Shown here piece by piece: positions 17,616 to 27,173 of a stretch of DNA of 64,000 nucleotides. The notes beneath the pieces are model-generated. The model saw only the letters and a program-made list of their open reading frames with translations. It made no database searches and was not told the DNA's origin. The DNA lies in contig AP024676.1 of NCBI GenBank assembly GCA_025998955.1, positions 4,586,001 through 4,650,000 on the forward strand. The letters run 5' to 3'. Origin of the DNA: Candidatus Roseilinea sp. (GTDB taxonomy: Bacteria > Chloroflexota > Anaerolineae > J036 > Brachytrichaceae). A program made the translations under genes and the position numbers. How positions within the stretch are numbered: position 1 is the stretch's first letter; every line of letters begins with the position of its first letter.

Positions 17616-18746
17616 CTCACGTTACGCAGCCAGTGTGACGGGCTGCAGCTGGCGCAGGGCGTCAAAAGCTGATTGAACGGCGTGCAGATACAAATGCGAT
17701 TTCAAAGCAAAATGATTCGACTTGGATTTACGCTTGAGCATCTCGAGCTTGATGAACGCACACAAACTGGCAAAGATGTGATTGGTCTGCGTCGTGACCG
17801 TGTGGGCAGGCGAGCGTTCGAGCGCGGCATTCTGCTTGAGCGACTTGTGGAAGGGTTCGATCGTCCATCGTTTTTGATAGAGCGAGGTGATCCCATCGTA
17901 GGTGAGCGTGGTGTCGCTGGTGACCAGAAACAATACGCCGGTAGAGCCATCTTTGTTTGTAAAGACTTGCTTGGCCAAAAGCAGCGGGAAGCTCACATCT
18001 TCCAGATACACTGGCCGCACCGTGTTTGGTTCGATCACGACTTCATCCACACGCACGTAGATGCCGTGCCGCTTGTCGTCCGCGCTGAGCGCCACCTTGC
18101 GATTGGCCTTGAGCGGCATGACAAACTCCTTCTTCAGCTTGTGTTTGACGAAATTCATGTTGTCGGCCGCGGCAAACCACACATCGTTGAGCACGTATTT
18201 GAAGGGAATCTGGTTGATCACCGCTTGTTGCAGCATCATGCGGTAATACTCATTCTTGGTGATCGGACTTCGGCGCTTGGTCTTGCCACTCTTCTTGTCC
18301 ACATACTGCTCGGTCTTGGCAATCAAGCGAAACTCCACTGGCAACGACAGCCCCCGACTGGGCACGTGATACAGCGCCGTCATCAGGTTGATGCCTTTGA
18401 GCACCTCGCCGCTGGTGTGATCATAGTGCCAGCACACGATGTCGTTCTCGTCGCTGTAGAGTTTCTCGCTGATCGTGTCGTCCACGATCAGCACCCCATC
18501 CTCACTTTGAATCTGCCGCACAAATCGCTTGGTCACCTGCCACAGTTCCGCACCTCCCCGCGTCCGGCCGCTCAGCGAGCGCGTGATTTGGTCATGACTG
18601 ACGCTCCCTTCGACCAACTGTTCCAGCCCAGTCGCGGTGGCTTGTCCAAACGTGCACACCAGATAATCGCTATACAAATCGAGCAAGTCTTGTGCCATGT
18701 CGCCATTCTATGGTCGCGCAGTCAGTTCGCGACTGCGTAACGTGAG
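17616..18746. mobile_element. IS4-family insertion sequence, 1131 bp
   Basis: The ends are a perfect 14-bp inverted repeat CTCACGTTACGCAG (17616-17629 and 18733-18746). The flanks carry an exact 7-bp target duplication TTACAAG at 17609-17615 and 18747-18753. One transposase gene fills the element on the minus strand, and its stop codon lies inside the left repeat. All features point to an intact copy. Confidence 0.95.
17622..18698 (-). CDS. IS4-family DDE transposase
   Basis: This is a 358-residue DDE transposase. The first catalytic aspartate is in VLIVDDTISEK, the second in VLNDVWFAAADNMNF. The third, a glutamate, sits in YQKRWTIEPFHKSLK, which fits the Y-2-R-3-E-6-K signature of the IS4 family exactly. 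The N-terminal SVSHDQITRSLSG and the C-terminal THRTQTNH-like helix are also present. The frame is complete with no stops, so the enzyme is probably active. The start ATG at 18698 is 48 bases from the right end. Confidence 0.95.
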   Translation of the reverse strand: MAQDLLDLYSDYLVCTFGQATATGLEQLVEGSVSHDQITRSLSGRTRGGAELWQVTKRFVRQIQSEDGVLIVDDTISEKLYSDENDIVCWHYDHTSGEVLKGINLMTALYHVPSRGLSLPVEFRLIAKTEQYVDKKSGKTKRRSPITKNEYYRMMLQQAVINQIPFKYVLNDVWFAAADNMNFVKHKLKKEFVMPLKANRKVALSADDKRHGIYVRVDEVVIEPNTVRPVYLEDVSFPLLLAKQVFTNKDGSTGVLFLVTSDTTLTYDGITSLYQKRWTIEPFHKSLKQNAALERSPAHTVTTQTNHIFASLCAFIKLEMLKRKSKSNHFALKSHLYLHAVQSAFDALRQLQPVTLAA

Positions 18747-19297
18747 TTACAAGTTCGAGGCCGGCTACTCGATGAGCGTGCGCAATTTCGACAATGTGTT
18801 CAAGTCGCACAAGTACGAAACAGGTGAGATCAAAATTGAAGTCGTTGTTTTTCCTGATAGCGCCAAGCCACTGGCGGCCACAAGCGTGATCAGCCAGGTG
18901 CAGCACGACGCACAGCAGGCGGGCTGGACGATCACTGAGTTGATGGACGTGTCCATAGCTGGAACCAAAGGCGTTCGCTGGATAGAACAAGGTGAGAGGA
19001 TTCCTCAAGGGATCGTGTCCTACATGTTCCGGGACGCGACGCAAGGGCGCGTGTATCAGATCTATGCAGGGCCGGCCGACAGTGACTATGTCCAAGTGTT
19101 CGACCAGATTGCTTTGAGCTTTGAGGTGAATGCACAGTCTCAGTAGTCGAAAGATTGCTCCAGTCAGATCGCCGGGCTTGTCCCGAGCAAAGCCGAGGTA
19201 TCCGATGTTTGGCGCAGGATTTGGCAATCCTGCTGGAGCGTTCTGAGGAAGTACTGGGTCTATGCAATAGCTGCGTGAGCTTAATTGGAGAAAAGCC

Positions 19298-19417
19298 ATG
19301 CGCAACAAGATAAGGATGATAAGAACAACCCTGCTTGCTCTCACAGCATCGGCTTTGTTGATTGCCTTCGCTGTAAATCCGGCATTGGCTGGTAGTCCGA
19401 CTTGGGATTGGCGGTAA
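19298..19417 (+). CDS. 39-residue peptide with signal sequence
   Basis: A GGAG motif seven bases before the ATG precedes an open frame of 39 codons. The peptide has a positively charged start (MRNKIRMIR), a hydrophobic core (TTLLALTASALLIAFAV) and an ALA-type cleavage site followed by eight residues. It may be a tiny secreted peptide. It may also be the surviving 5' end of a larger gene, because a different frame just downstream holds the C-terminal fragment described next. No homologue is recognised. Confidence 0.45.
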   Translation: MRNKIRMIRTTLLALTASALLIAFAVNPALAGSPTWDWR

Positions 19418-19424
19418 AGGCCAC

Positions 19425-19577
19425 AAGTGCGACAATGCGACGCGCGCAGCCTACGACGCCAAGCGCGATGCGCTGATCGAGGCCACCCGCGCCGGCGCCG
19501 CCGACAAAGACACCATGCGCGCGGTCAACGATCTGCGGGCCATGGCCGAATCGTTTCGCTTTCTGGATTCACCGTGA
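19425..19577 (+). pseudogene. Orphan C-terminal coding fragment
   Basis: An open frame without a usable start codon encodes a charged helical segment beginning KCDNATRAAYDAKRDAL and ending ESFRFLDSP before TGA. Codon use is typical of the neighbours. It follows the 39-residue signal peptide in another frame, so a deletion or frameshift probably joined unrelated ends. The function is unknown. Confidence 0.4.
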
Positions 19578-19601
19578 TTGAGGGCCTGTCAGCACGCCCC
19601 C

Positions 19602-19889
19602 ATGTTCAAGCAAGCGCCATCTTCGATCGGCGCAGCCGTGCTGATCGGCGTCCTCGCCATCGCCGTTGCAGTCATTCTCAGCCCGAGCCGGCCCAGCACG
19701 CCGTTCGGCAACATGGCAGCGCAGATAATGCAAAGCGGTATGCGGATGCCGATCTGCAGCGCCAAGTGATTCATGACTCGACCTTGGCGAAGACGCCTTT
19801 AGAAGCACTCGATGAAGGCGTGATTGGCAAGATCAGAGGCGTATGTTGGATTGAACACAGGCCACGGATTCCCGACGGCGTAGCGCCTG

Positions 19890-19890
<1 letters not shown>
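19602..19890 (+). pseudogene. Decayed second copy of the anchored PsbP-like gene
   Basis: The N-terminus MFKQAPSSIGAAVLIGVLAIAVAVILSPSRPS is closely similar to that of the gene at 17118. The frame stops after 55 residues at 19769. Downstream, another frame has EGVIGKIRGVCWIEHRPRIPDGV, matching the GTKGVRWIEQGERIPQG part of the intact gene. The middle of the gene is deleted. It is therefore an internally deleted paralogue formed by tandem duplication. Confidence 0.75.
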
Positions 19891-21182
<1,292 letters not shown>

Positions 21183-21301
21183 TCACATACGATTCGACCG
21201 AAAAGACACAAAGCACCGGGACTCCAGGCTGCTTGCCCCTTGTAGCGATCGAAGATGGGCGAAGCCGCTTGTGTTCTTCTGGTAGCGCGGACCCATGATT
21301 A

Positions 21302-22267
21302 CTAGCCCGCCGGCGATTTGCCATTCATTACGATGTTGAGCGGGCCGAAGTGCGCTTCGTAGCGCGCTTTGAATTGCTCCCAGGTGTAGCGGTGGCCCTG
21401 ACCGCCGACGTGTTCCAGGGCAAACGTGGCCGCGACGCTGCCCAGCCGGCCACAGGTCTCCCAGTCGGCACCTGCCGCTAGCCCCTTGAGCAGGCCGCCG
21501 CGGAACGCATCGCCGACGCCGGTGGGATCAACGACGCGCTCTTCCGGCACGGCGGGGATGTCAATGCGATGGTCGCGCAGCAGGATCGTCGAGCCTTTCG
21601 CGCCGCGTGTGATGATGAGCGCTTCGGAGTGGTACAGCACGTCGGCTTCGGTCAGCCCCGTCTTCTGGCGGATTACCTCGAACTCGTAATCGTTACAAAT
21701 CAGTATGTCGGCGCCGATGATGCCGGCTTTGAGTTCTTCACCCGATGACCGCGCGACTTGCTGGCCGGGGTCGAAGATGTGGCGGATGCCCAACTCGCGG
21801 CACTCTTGGGCGTGTTGGATCATCGCGTGCGGATCGTTCGGCGAGATGATGACGATGTCGGGCCTGAACGCCAGGTCTTTGAAGGATAACTCGCGGGCGT
21901 CGGCCATCGCGCCGGAATAGAACGACGCGATCTGGTTGTTGTTGCGGTCGGTGCTGCAGAAGAACGACGCCGTGAACTTATGGCGGACGATGCGGGTGAG
22001 CGATGTGTCCACGCCCACCGACTCCAGCCATTCGCGGTACTCGTCGAAATCCTGGCCGGCCGTGCCCATCAGGCGGGGGCGCTCACCCAACAGCGCAAGC
22101 GTGTAGGCAATGTTCGGGCCGCAGCCGCCGCGCCGTCGCTCCATCGAGTCCACCAGGAAGCTCAGACTGACGCGCGCCATGTGTTCCGGCAGGATATGCT
22201 CGCTGAACGACCCCGGGAAGGTCATTAGATAATCGTAGGCAATTGACCCGGTGACGACGATGTTCAT
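21302..22267 (-). CDS. PfkB-family sugar/nucleoside kinase, adenosine kinase-like
   Basis: This is a ribokinase-fold protein of 321 residues. Signatures are RRRGGCGPNIAYTLALLG near residue 45, the dimer-type FIxSPND region IVIISPNDPH, and the C-terminal catalytic VVDPTGVGDAFRGGLLKGL, with the anion hole and base in DPTGVGDAF. It starts four bases inside the end of the response regulator and is about 150 bases upstream of ahcY on the same strand. That position suggests adenosine as the substrate, so that SAH breakdown is pulled forward, but the sequence alone does not settle adenosine versus a sugar. Confidence 0.88.
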   Translation of the reverse strand: MNIVVTGSIAYDYLMTFPGSFSEHILPEHMARVSLSFLVDSMERRRGGCGPNIAYTLALLGERPRLMGTAGQDFDEYREWLESVGVDTSLTRIVRHKFTASFFCSTDRNNNQIASFYSGAMADARELSFKDLAFRPDIVIISPNDPHAMIQHAQECRELGIRHIFDPGQQVARSSGEELKAGIIGADILICNDYEFEVIRQKTGLTEADVLYHSEALIITRGAKGSTILLRDHRIDIPAVPEERVVDPTGVGDAFRGGLLKGLAAGADWETCGRLGSVAATFALEHVGGQGHRYTWEQFKARYEAHFGPLNIVMNGKSPAG

Positions 22268-22953
22268 TTCTTGGCTCTAGGATTGTCGAAGCGGTAACCC
22301 TGTCCCCGCACGGTGTGAAGATATACCGGCTCGGTGGGATTATCCTCGATTGCTTCGCGCAGCCAGCGAATGTGCACGTCGAGCGTGCGCGTGTCGCCAA
22401 GATAGTCGGTTTCCCAGACCTGCTGCATGAGCAGTTTGCGCGGCAACACCTCGCCTTGTCGCTGCATGAAGAGCTGCAGCAGCTTGGATAGTTTCGGGTT
22501 GAGGTAAATCTCTTCGTTGCGCTTGCGCAAGATGCCGTCGGCAGGCCGGAAGACGAGTTCGCCGCAGCGCAACTCCAACGTCAAACCCTCCGGCAGCAGC
22601 TTCTCCAGGCGCGAGAGCAAGCGGCGCAACTGCAACGGCCGCGATACGAACGCATCGGCGCAGCCGCTGTAGGTGCTGGCGTTGATCCCGTTGCTGGCCG
22701 ATACATCCGCGCCGATCATGAGCACAGGCAGCTCCTTCACGCGCTTGATTTCTTGACACAGTTTCTCTGCATTCGCGTTGAGCGAAGGCGCGTCAATCAC
22801 CACCAGCGCTAACTTTTCGTTAGCCACACGTTCCAAAGCGTGCTTGGCCGTGCGCACCCAGATCACTCGATAGCCATGGCGTTCGAGCACCGGTCCGACG
22901 GAGTCACCCAGGCCGCCTTGTACGAGGAGGATCTTCGTTGCTGCCGTCTTCAT
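22264..22953 (-). CDS. OmpR/PhoB-type response regulator with atypical receiver
   Basis: The C-terminal half (about 130-229) is a clear winged-helix output domain with LNPKLSKLLQLFMQRQGEVLPRKLLMQQVWE and TLDVHIRWLREAIEDNP and VRGQGYRF. The N-terminal receiver keeps LVVIDAP with an aspartate at the phosphorylation strand. However, the acidic pocket after the first strand reads LLVQGG rather than LVDDE. Such receivers often do not bind magnesium and may signal without phosphorylation. No histidine kinase is next to it. The last four bases overlap the PfkB gene, which may be co-transcribed. Confidence 0.88.
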   Translation of the reverse strand: MKTAATKILLVQGGLGDSVGPVLERHGYRVIWVRTAKHALERVANEKLALVVIDAPSLNANAEKLCQEIKRVKELPVLMIGADVSASNGINASTYSGCADAFVSRPLQLRRLLSRLEKLLPEGLTLELRCGELVFRPADGILRKRNEEIYLNPKLSKLLQLFMQRQGEVLPRKLLMQQVWETDYLGDTRTLDVHIRWLREAIEDNPTEPVYLHTVRGQGYRFDNPRAKK

Positions 22954-23210
22954 AGCTCACTTTGCAGCCCGACGCCTCCCTGCCAGGCTGCGCATACTTA
23001 GGTTGTCTCGTAGGCGCTTAGTGACCATCCGGATCACGCTTCTTCGAGGTCTTCGCATCTACGCACGGGATCCGGATACGCTCACGATGCGTCAATACTC
23101 TCTGGCGAAGTGCGCGGCATTATATATCGTGCGTCAACGCGGTGTATGCGAATTGCAATCGTCCTTTTTAAGGTTCTTCGCCGTGTGGGTGCGGAGGATT
23201 CGGATGGCGT

Positions 23211-23663
23211 TCATCGCGCTGCGCGACGGCGATGCTGAATCCAAATCCCGCCGTGATAGACCCACACCAACAGCGACACCAGTGTGGACCACAAGGCGCC
23301 GATCAGATAGCTGATCGAATCACCGTCTGCCGGCTTGGTGCCGAACAGCACCTCTAACAGTCGGCTGATGAATTGCATGCCGATCCATGCGCTGGCGATC
23401 AGGCCCATGATCGTGAAGAAGGCTAGATACAACTGCGACACCGTGCCGTCCCAGCGCCAATCGCGCTGAGCCCAGCGCCAGTGGATTGCCCAGATTGGCC
23501 AGGCGATGATGGCGATGGCCAGGCTGCGTGCCAGGAAGCTGGTCTGCTCTGCACTGGCCACGCCCGGCACGGCGCGCGCGATGCTCCAGCCGGCGAACAA
23601 CGTTGCACCGTAGGCGATGGCGAGCGCGAGGAACGAAACGGTGATCGTGTAGCGGGCCCACAT
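23211..23663 (-). CDS. Four-helix membrane protein, DUF5671-like
   Basis: The 150-residue protein has four hydrophobic segments: YTITVSFLALAIAYGATLFAGW, FLARSLAIAIIAWPIWAIHW, LYLAFFTIMGLIASAWIGMQF and YLIGALWSTLVSLLVWVYHGG, separated by short charged loops. The tryptophan-rich WPIWAIHWRWAQRDWRWDG loop and the overall layout resemble DUF5671 membrane domains, of unknown function. It lies between trmFO and the response regulator with 257 non-coding bases on its left, in which I see no gene or RNA. Confidence 0.6.
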   Translation of the reverse strand: MWARYTITVSFLALAIAYGATLFAGWSIARAVPGVASAEQTSFLARSLAIAIIAWPIWAIHWRWAQRDWRWDGTVSQLYLAFFTIMGLIASAWIGMQFISRLLEVLFGTKPADGDSISYLIGALWSTLVSLLVWVYHGGIWIQHRRRAAR

Positions 23664-23704
23664 AGTGGCGATCGTTGATGATGAGAAGGAGGGTGAGCGG
23701 GTAG

Positions 23705-25228
23705 TTAGCTTTCAGCCGGCAGTAGGACGTCGCCAAGGATGCCTTGTGCTTCGATCGCGGCCTGCAGGTCGCGCTGGGCGCGCTCGGCATAGTCCGCGCC
23801 GCGCAACCGCTTGTCGCGCGGCAGCTGCGCCAGCGGCGGCAGAATGCCGAAGTTCGCCTTCATCGGTTGGAAGTGCTTCGGGTCGGCATGGACGATGTAA
23901 TGGCACAGGGCGCCGAGCATTGTCGTGGGCGGCAGCGTAACCAACGGTTCGCCGCGCAGTGCGCGCACCGCGTTGATGCCGGCCAACAGCCCGGTGGCCG
24001 CATTGCCCACATAGCCTTCTACGCCGACGATTTGCCCTGCAAAGAAAATTGTGCAAGGGGGAGCATTGCTTGCCGATCGCCTTTCCGGCCCTTCACCCGA
24101 CCTTGTGAATTTGAGTGTGGCTTCCAGCAGCGCCGGGGAGTTGATGAACGTGTTGCGGTGCATTTGGCCGTAGCGCACGAACTCGGCGTTTTGCAGGCCG
24201 GGGATCATACGCAGCACGCGGTCCTGTTCGGGGAATTTAAGGTTGGTCTGGAAACCGACGATGTTGTAGAGCGTGCCGGCGACGTTGTCCTGTCGCAGTT
24301 GCACTACGGCAAACGGCCGCTTGCCCGTGCGCGGATCGCGGATGCCTACCGGCCGCATCGGCCCGAAAGCCAGCGCGTCCTTGCCGCGCCGCGCCAGCAC
24401 CTCGATCGGCAGGCAGCCCTCGAAGAAACGCTCATCGCGCAACTCGAAGTCGCGCAGCGTCGCCGTCTCCGCCGTCGCCAGCGCCTCGACAAAGGCGTAG
24501 TACTCCTCCCGCGTCATCGGGCAGTTGATGTAGTCGCCCTCAGTGAATTGAGCATCGCCGACTGTTCCGATCCCGCTTCTGGCCGAGCCTTCGGCGAGCT
24601 GAGCGCGCGGTGAGCATTGAGAATTCGAACCGCGAGATTGCTCTCTCAATGCTTCATTCTCAACTCTCAATTCCCTGCCGTAGCGCGAGGCGCGGAAGGC
24701 GATGTTGAAGTCAATCGAGTCGAGCGTCACGATGGGCGCGATGGCGTCCCAGAAGTAGAGATACGTGCTGCCGCTCAGCCGGGCGATCTCGGCCGCCAGC
24801 GCATCCGACGTGAGCGGCCCACTGGCGATCACGCTGACGCCTTCGGGAATGCGCGTGGCTTCCTCGCGGATGACCTCGATGAGCGGGTGCGATTCGATGC
24901 GGTGGGTCACTTCCAGCGCAAAGAGCTCGCGATCCACGGCCAGCGCGCCGCCGGCCGGCACGGTGGCGCGCTCGGCGCATGCCATGATCAACGAACCGAG
25001 CATGCGCATCTCGCGCTTGAGCAGTCCGGGCGCCTTGTCCACCTGATCGGCCCCCAGCGAGTTACTGCACACCAGCTCGGCCAGATAGCCGGTGGTGTGC
25101 GCTGGCGTCATCTTGTGCGGGCGCATCTCGTAGAGCTTGACGCGCACACCGCGTTGGGCGATCTGCCATGCCGCTTCTGTGCCGGCCAGACCGCCGCCGA
25201 TCACCGTAACGAAGTCGCTTTCGCGCAT
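23705..25228 (-). CDS. trmFO: Folate-dependent tRNA uridine-54 methyltransferase TrmFO
   Basis: TrmFO makes ribothymidine at position 54 of tRNA using methylenetetrahydrofolate and FAD. The FAD site [21 protein letters not shown] starts the protein, followed by [26 protein letters not shown] with the cysteine, and [19 protein letters not shown] start at the ATG at 25228 (MRESDFVTV) because the earlier residues are not family-like. The protein is about 507 residues, against roughly 440-460 usually. The excess is mainly an in-frame insertion of about 46 residues (24537-24674) between RYGRE and GDYINCP, plus a smaller one near 24060. The insertion carries heptamer arms. Confidence 0.95.
   Translation of the reverse strand: MRESDFVTVIGGGLAGTEAAWQIAQRGVRVKLYEMRPHKMTPAHTTGYLAELVCSNSLGADQVDKAPGLLKREMRMLGSLIMACAERATVPAGGALAVDRELFALEVTHRIESHPLIEVIREEATRIPEGVSVIASGPLTSDALAAEIARLSGSTYLYFWDAIAPIVTLDSIDFNIAFRASRYGRELRVENEALREQSRGSNSQCSPRAQLAEGSARSGIGTVGDAQFTEGDYINCPMTREEYYAFVEALATAETATLRDFELRDERFFEGCLPIEVLARRGKDALAFGPMRPVGIRDPRTGKRPFAVVQLRQDNVAGTLYNIVGFQTNLKFPEQDRVLRMIPGLQNAEFVRYGQMHRNTFINSPALLEATLKFTRSGEGPERRSASNAPPCTIFFAGQIVGVEGYVGNAATGLLAGINAVRALRGEPLVTLPPTTMLGALCHYIVHADPKHFQPMKANFGILPPLAQLPRDKRLRGADYAERAQRDLQAAIEAQGILGDVLLPAES
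24537..24674. repeat. Heptamer-rich insertion inside trmFO
   Basis: AGCATTGAGAATTCG at about 24612-24627 faces CTCTCAATGCTTCATTC and TCTCAATTCC at about 24642-24672 in inverse orientation, with another AATTGAG near 24545. About 46 codons are added without disturbing the frame. Confidence 0.8.
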
Positions 25229-25265
25229 ACCGGAACGCGATTCTAACAGCGTAGAATCGTCCGTG

Positions 25266-26126
25266 ATGCGTCTCCTGCGCGCCGTTGGTGCGGCAGCAAC
25301 TTTCACCCTGCTCGCAGCATGCAGCGATGTCCCCACCGCTCCGGTTGCATCTCCGACGGTCTTCCCCTCGCCGGTGATCTATCCGACGCGGCCGGCAGTC
25401 GTTACGAACACGCCGGCGCCCGCTGCAACGCCGCTCGGCTACGACGGGCGATGGCGTGCCCTGACGCCGGCGATCGAATACACGTTGCTGCAAGGTCGCA
25501 GCAACGGGTTCGATGAGCTGCTCATAGTAGCGCGCGTAGATTTGCGTCGCGCCGTGCTGCGCGTGCTCTACGATCCGCAGGCGCCGCGCAGGGCGCGCGA
25601 CTGGCAGCTTGCTGCCGGCGCCGATCTGGTCATCAACGGCGGGTTCTTCGATGAAACCCATCGCGCCACCGGCCTACTCATCGCCGACGGTCAGGCCTTC
25701 GGGCGGAGCTATCGCGGCTTCGGCGGGATGTTCGCGCTGCGGGATGGCCGGCCATCGTTGCAGTGGCTGCGCACGCATCCCTATCGCTTCGACCCGGCCA
25801 TCGAGCAGGCCGTGCAGAGCTTCCCGATGTTGGTGGTGAATGCGCAGCGGGTGGAAGGCATCACCGACAACGGCCAGCGCAACCGCCGCAGCTTCGTCGC
25901 GCTCGATCGCGCGGGCGCCGTGCTGCTGGGTGTAACGCAGATGGCGCAGTGGACGCTGACCGATCTGGCCGACTTCCTGGTGGCTTCACCCGAGCTGCGC
26001 GTGGTGCATGCACTCAACCTGGACGGCGGCGGATCATCCGGCCTGTGGCTGGCCGGCGACCTGGGCGGTATTTCAATGGATTCGTTCGAGCCGGTGCCGG
26101 CGGTGATCGCCATTTTCAGCCGGTGA
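25266..26126 (+). CDS. Secreted phosphodiester glycosidase (NAGPA-like) lipoprotein
   Basis: The ATG at 25266 gives [21 protein letters not shown], a signal peptide with a LAAC lipobox, so the protein is probably lipid-anchored outside the membrane. A Thr/Pro/Ala-rich linker leads to a domain with [33 protein letters not shown], a [17 protein letters not shown] strand and [17 protein letters not shown] and DGGGSS are the signature of NAGPA-type phosphodiester glycosidases. These remove GlcNAc or similar caps from phosphate in eukaryotes, and the substrate in bacteria is unknown. The gene is divergent from trmFO, and 37 bases separate the two starts. Confidence 0.88.
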   Translation: MRLLRAVGAAATFTLLAACSDVPTAPVASPTVFPSPVIYPTRPAVVTNTPAPAATPLGYDGRWRALTPAIEYTLLQGRSNGFDELLIVARVDLRRAVLRVLYDPQAPRRARDWQLAAGADLVINGGFFDETHRATGLLIADGQAFGRSYRGFGGMFALRDGRPSLQWLRTHPYRFDPAIEQAVQSFPMLVVNAQRVEGITDNGQRNRRSFVALDRAGAVLLGVTQMAQWTLTDLADFLVASPELRVVHALNLDGGGSSGLWLAGDLGGISMDSFEPVPAVIAIFSR

Positions 26127-26134
26127 CGCGCCGG

Positions 26135-26683
26135 CTAGACTCGGTCGTAGAACAGCAGCATCGTCTTGCCATAGCGCCGCTGATCGCTGAGTTCTAGATG
26201 CTCGAGTTGGATCGGGAAGTACTCCTTCGGGTCGAGCTGAACGATCACCGTGCCGGCTTCGCTCAACCAGCCGATGTTCTCGTCAATCGCGACCAGCGCC
26301 CGCGACCATAGCCCCTGATACTGCGGCGGGGCGACGAAAATGTAATCGTAGCGCGCGTTGGGCTTGGCCTGCAAGTAATCGAAGGCGTCTTGCCGGATCA
26401 CGCGCGCTTTCGATTCGAGATTCGTGATGCGCAGGTTCTCACGAATGACTTTGATGGCCTCCGGCGCGATGTCGATTAGCGTGGCGTGCTCTGCACCGCG
26501 GCTGAGTGCCTCGATCGCAACTGCGCCGGTGCCGGCGAATAGGTCGAGCCAGCGCGAGCCGCGCACGTCATCCATCAAAATGTTGAAGATGGCCTGCTTG
26601 GCGCGATCGGTGATGGGGCGGGTGGTGTCGCCCGGCACGGATTTGAGCCGACGCCCTTTGGCGCTGCCGGTGTTGACTTGCAT
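26135..26683 (-). CDS. rsmD: 16S rRNA (guanine-966 N2)-methyltransferase
   Basis: RsmD methylates G966 of 16S rRNA. The protein of 182 residues starts GSAKGRRLKSVPG and has the RNA-binding TRPITDRAKQAIFNIL, SAM motif LDLFAGTGAVAIEALSRGA, and the helix IDIAPEAIKVIRENL. The catalytic motif IV reads FVAPPQY, a variant of the usual DPPY. The C-terminal GKTMLLFYDR closes the fold. It converges with the NAGPA-like gene, with only eight bases between the two stop codons. Confidence 0.93.
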   Translation of the reverse strand: MQVNTGSAKGRRLKSVPGDTTRPITDRAKQAIFNILMDDVRGSRWLDLFAGTGAVAIEALSRGAEHATLIDIAPEAIKVIRENLRITNLESKARVIRQDAFDYLQAKPNARYDYIFVAPPQYQGLWSRALVAIDENIGWLSEAGTVIVQLDPKEYFPIQLEHLELSDQRRYGKTMLLFYDRV

Positions 26684-26788
26684 CTGAACGAAATTGACCT
26701 CTCGAACGTGAACGGCGGAAAGGCGCGCCTGCTCGCCACAATGTGAAGTCAGCCGCCGCTCTGGTTCTACCCGACAGGGTAACCTGGT

Positions 26789-26924
26789 ATGTTGACCGGA
26801 GAACAGATTATCACATCGCTTTGGAAAGACTATCCTTATCTTGCCGCTGAGCTACGAAATCTTCCTGACGGATGCCAAAACGCAGGATGCGGTCATTCGG
26901 AACAGGGCAGTCATCACTTTCTAC
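26789..26924 (+). pseudogene. Fused remnants of a MNT-HepT-type toxin-antitoxin pair
   Basis: From the ATG at 26789 the frame reads MLTGEQIITSLWKDYPYLAAE, which looks like the start of a minimal nucleotidyltransferase antitoxin. Another frame at 26841 then reads LSYEIFLTDAKTQDAVIRN, the core of HepT proteins, before both run into the attC-like palindrome. The middle of the first gene and the start of the second are missing. The assignment rests on two short motifs. Confidence 0.5.
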
Positions 26925-26976
26925 GCCTCACTTGCACTTCCAGCCGACAGCGCTCCGTGCGCGGCTGACGTAGGAC
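26925..26976 (+). other. Truncated attC-like site fused to the integrase fragment
   Basis: GCCTCAC, then the palindrome AGCCGACAGCGCTCCGTG and CGCGGCTGACG, match the central part of the intact attC at 30140-30198 (AGCGGACGGCGCTCCGCG and TGCGGCTGACG). The right core GTTRRRY is lost, and the sequence runs straight into integrase codons at ACGTAGGA. Confidence 0.6.
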
Positions 26977-27092
26977 TTCTCGGTGCTGTAGGCATAATGG
27001 AGGCGGCGCGTGGCGTCGCGGAGTTGATCGAGCAGGCGAGGGGGCTTGGGAGGATGCGGCGCGTCTTGTTTTGTCTCCGCAGGGTTTTCCAT
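26928..27092 (-). pseudogene. Integron integrase (IntI) N-terminal fragment
   Basis: The minus-strand frame from the ATG at 27092 reads MENPAETKQDAPHPPKP, then RLLDQLRDATRRLHYAYSTE and KSYV. IntI1 has [20 protein letters not shown] and AYV in the same place, a match through the whole N-terminal SAM-like domain opening. After SYV the frame runs into the attC-like palindrome and ends at 26928, so the catalytic domain with the R-HxxR-Y residues is absent. The gene points away from the cassettes to its right, as intI does in every known integron. Xer-type recombinases have a different N-terminus, so IntI is the better call. Confidence 0.8.
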
Positions 27093-27173
27093 GGTGCCCG
27101 ACTGTCAGTAGTGTTGCGCACATTTGCAAGATAAGCCGCAGCTTTGTGAGAATACGTCGTGCTGGGGTGCATT

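Larger units (their letters stand above)
17118..19146 (+). pseudogene. Anchored PsbP-like secreted protein gene split by an IS4-type element
   Basis: The gene has 498 bases at 17118-17615 and 393 bases at 18754-19146. Removing the element and one copy of the 7-bp duplication TTACAAG restores an open frame of 296 residues across PNYKFEAGYS. The product would have a single N-terminal membrane helix (AVVLVCVLIIAAAIVLSL), a long Pro/Thr-rich linker, and a domain with YIDPNLGFSFVYPANWFVR and GTKGVRWIEQ that resembles PsbP-like modules. A decayed second copy lies at 19602. The interrupted upstream part would end 19 codons into the element. The exactness of the join shows the insertion is recent. 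Confidence 0.85.

Noticed and set aside
26841-27134. Open frame that crosses the integrase fragment and attC on the plus strand
   Set aside because: Its start part is a HepT remnant, the rest reads the attC palindrome and the antisense of the integrase. It is not one gene.
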